DNA from: CALXCT01 sp964422185
GTDB lineage: Bacteria > Bacillota > Clostridia > Oscillospirales > Oscillospiraceae
DNA: 5,257 nt
Direction of reading: 5' to 3'
NCBI GenBank assembly: GCA_964422185.1
Contig: CAYRAG010000082.1
Location: 1 to 5,257 of the forward strand
Shown here: one piece after another, positions 4,973 through 5,257 of the stretch
Layout: every line of letters starts with the position of its first letter
Numbering within the stretch: position 1 is the stretch's first letter
Made by a program: the position numbers and the translations under genes
The notes under the pieces: generated by a model
Database searches by the model: none
Seen by the model: only the letters and a program-made list of their open reading frames with translations
What the model was told of the DNA's origin: nothing

Positions 4973-5257
4973 TTCTTATCTGTAAGCGTATGAGACATGC
5001 CGCAGTTTCCGGCGTTGCGCTGATTCTGGCGCTGCTCACCGTGGCGACCGTCCTGCCCGCCTACGCCGCGGAGCCGGCGGCGGAAGCCGGTTCCCCCTGG
5101 GAGACGGCCGCGGAGATGCAGACGCCCGGCGCCGAAACTGCGCAGCAGCCTGTCATAGACGGCGCGCTGCCCGCGGAGGGGATACTGACCTCCACGGACG
5201 GAGAGCAGCTGCCGGGAGAAGAAGAGACGGTTCCCGCGGAAGCGGAGCAGCTGCCGG
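4969..5257 (+). CDS. Secreted protein, N-terminal part (cut by window end)
   Basis: The family cannot be named because only the export signal and a linker are visible. Two starts are possible: GTG at 4969, overlapping the mini-ORF stop, or ATG at 4990; neither has a strong Shine-Dalgarno, and an in-frame TAA at 4954 bars anything longer. Counting from the ATG, residues 7-22 are the hydrophobic core (SGVALILALLTVATVL) and PAYA-A at 23-27 gives an AXA signal peptidase I site after residue 26. The GTG start adds ILICKR and a more basic n-region. The mature part (27-89) is rich in Glu, Pro, Ala and Gly and looks disordered, with EQLP repeated at 72-75 and 86-89. Such linkers commonly precede domains of extracellular enzymes or wall-associated proteins. 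The upstream promoter and phased repeats imply regulated expression. Confidence 0.75.
   Translation, partial: MILICKRMRHAAVSGVALILALLTVATVLPAYAAEPAAEAGSPWETAAEMQTPGAETAQQPVIDGALPAEGILTSTDGEQLPGEEETVPAEAEQLP

Overview
The window looks like chromosomal DNA of a GC-rich anaerobic Firmicute, probably in the Clostridia. This rests on purine-rich Shine-Dalgarno sites, intrinsic terminators with U-tracts, sigma-A-type promoters that often carry a TGn extension, a tRNA-Ser with encoded CCA, and a Na/Pi cotransporter with a fused PhoU-like domain. The genus cannot be fixed from this sequence.

Layout, left to right. (1) 1-290: no gene is supported. Two intrinsic terminators face each other here. One (18-56, + strand) should serve a gene lying off the left edge. 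The other (82-117, - strand) should end the transcript of a small minus-strand gene. (2) 291-527, minus: an unrecognised 78-residue protein, acidic at the N-terminus and strongly basic at the C-terminus, with its own plausible promoter. (3) 528-755: a divergent control region. The rightward promoter is overlapped by an 18-bp imperfect palindrome, a good candidate MarR operator. (4) 756-2475: a two-gene operon with a MarR-family repressor and a 12-TM MFS transporter overlapping by 20 nt. (5) 2476-2628: a control region with three 11-bp-phased direct repeats resembling a Pho box, then an extended -10. (6) 2629-4380: the Na/Pi cotransporter with C-terminal PhoU-like domain. (7) 4397-4432: a perfect bidirectional terminator shared with the converging tRNA-Ser(GGA) gene (4464-4555, minus), which has a strong promoter. 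(8) 4620-4968: a long intergenic stretch that is GC- and purine-rich with hairpins, then becomes AT-richer and ends in a promoter and a second 11-bp-phased array of TTACAA-like repeats. (9) From 4969 or 4990 to the right edge: the N-terminus of a secreted protein with a signal peptide and a Pro/Glu/Ala-rich linker, cut off by the window.

How it works together: the MarR/MFS pair fits an autoregulated, ligand-induced efflux or transport cassette. The Na/Pi gene with its Pho-box-like array fits phosphate-limitation control by an OmpR-type regulator such as PhoP/PhoB. The similar repeat spacing and core before the secreted protein raise the possibility that the same or a related regulator acts there too. 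I saw no CRISPR array, insertion sequence or phage module. The most unusual items are the two phased repeat arrays, the 8-codon mini-ORF overlapping a GTG start (GTGA) before the secreted protein, and the uncharacterised 78-residue protein divergent from the MarR operon.
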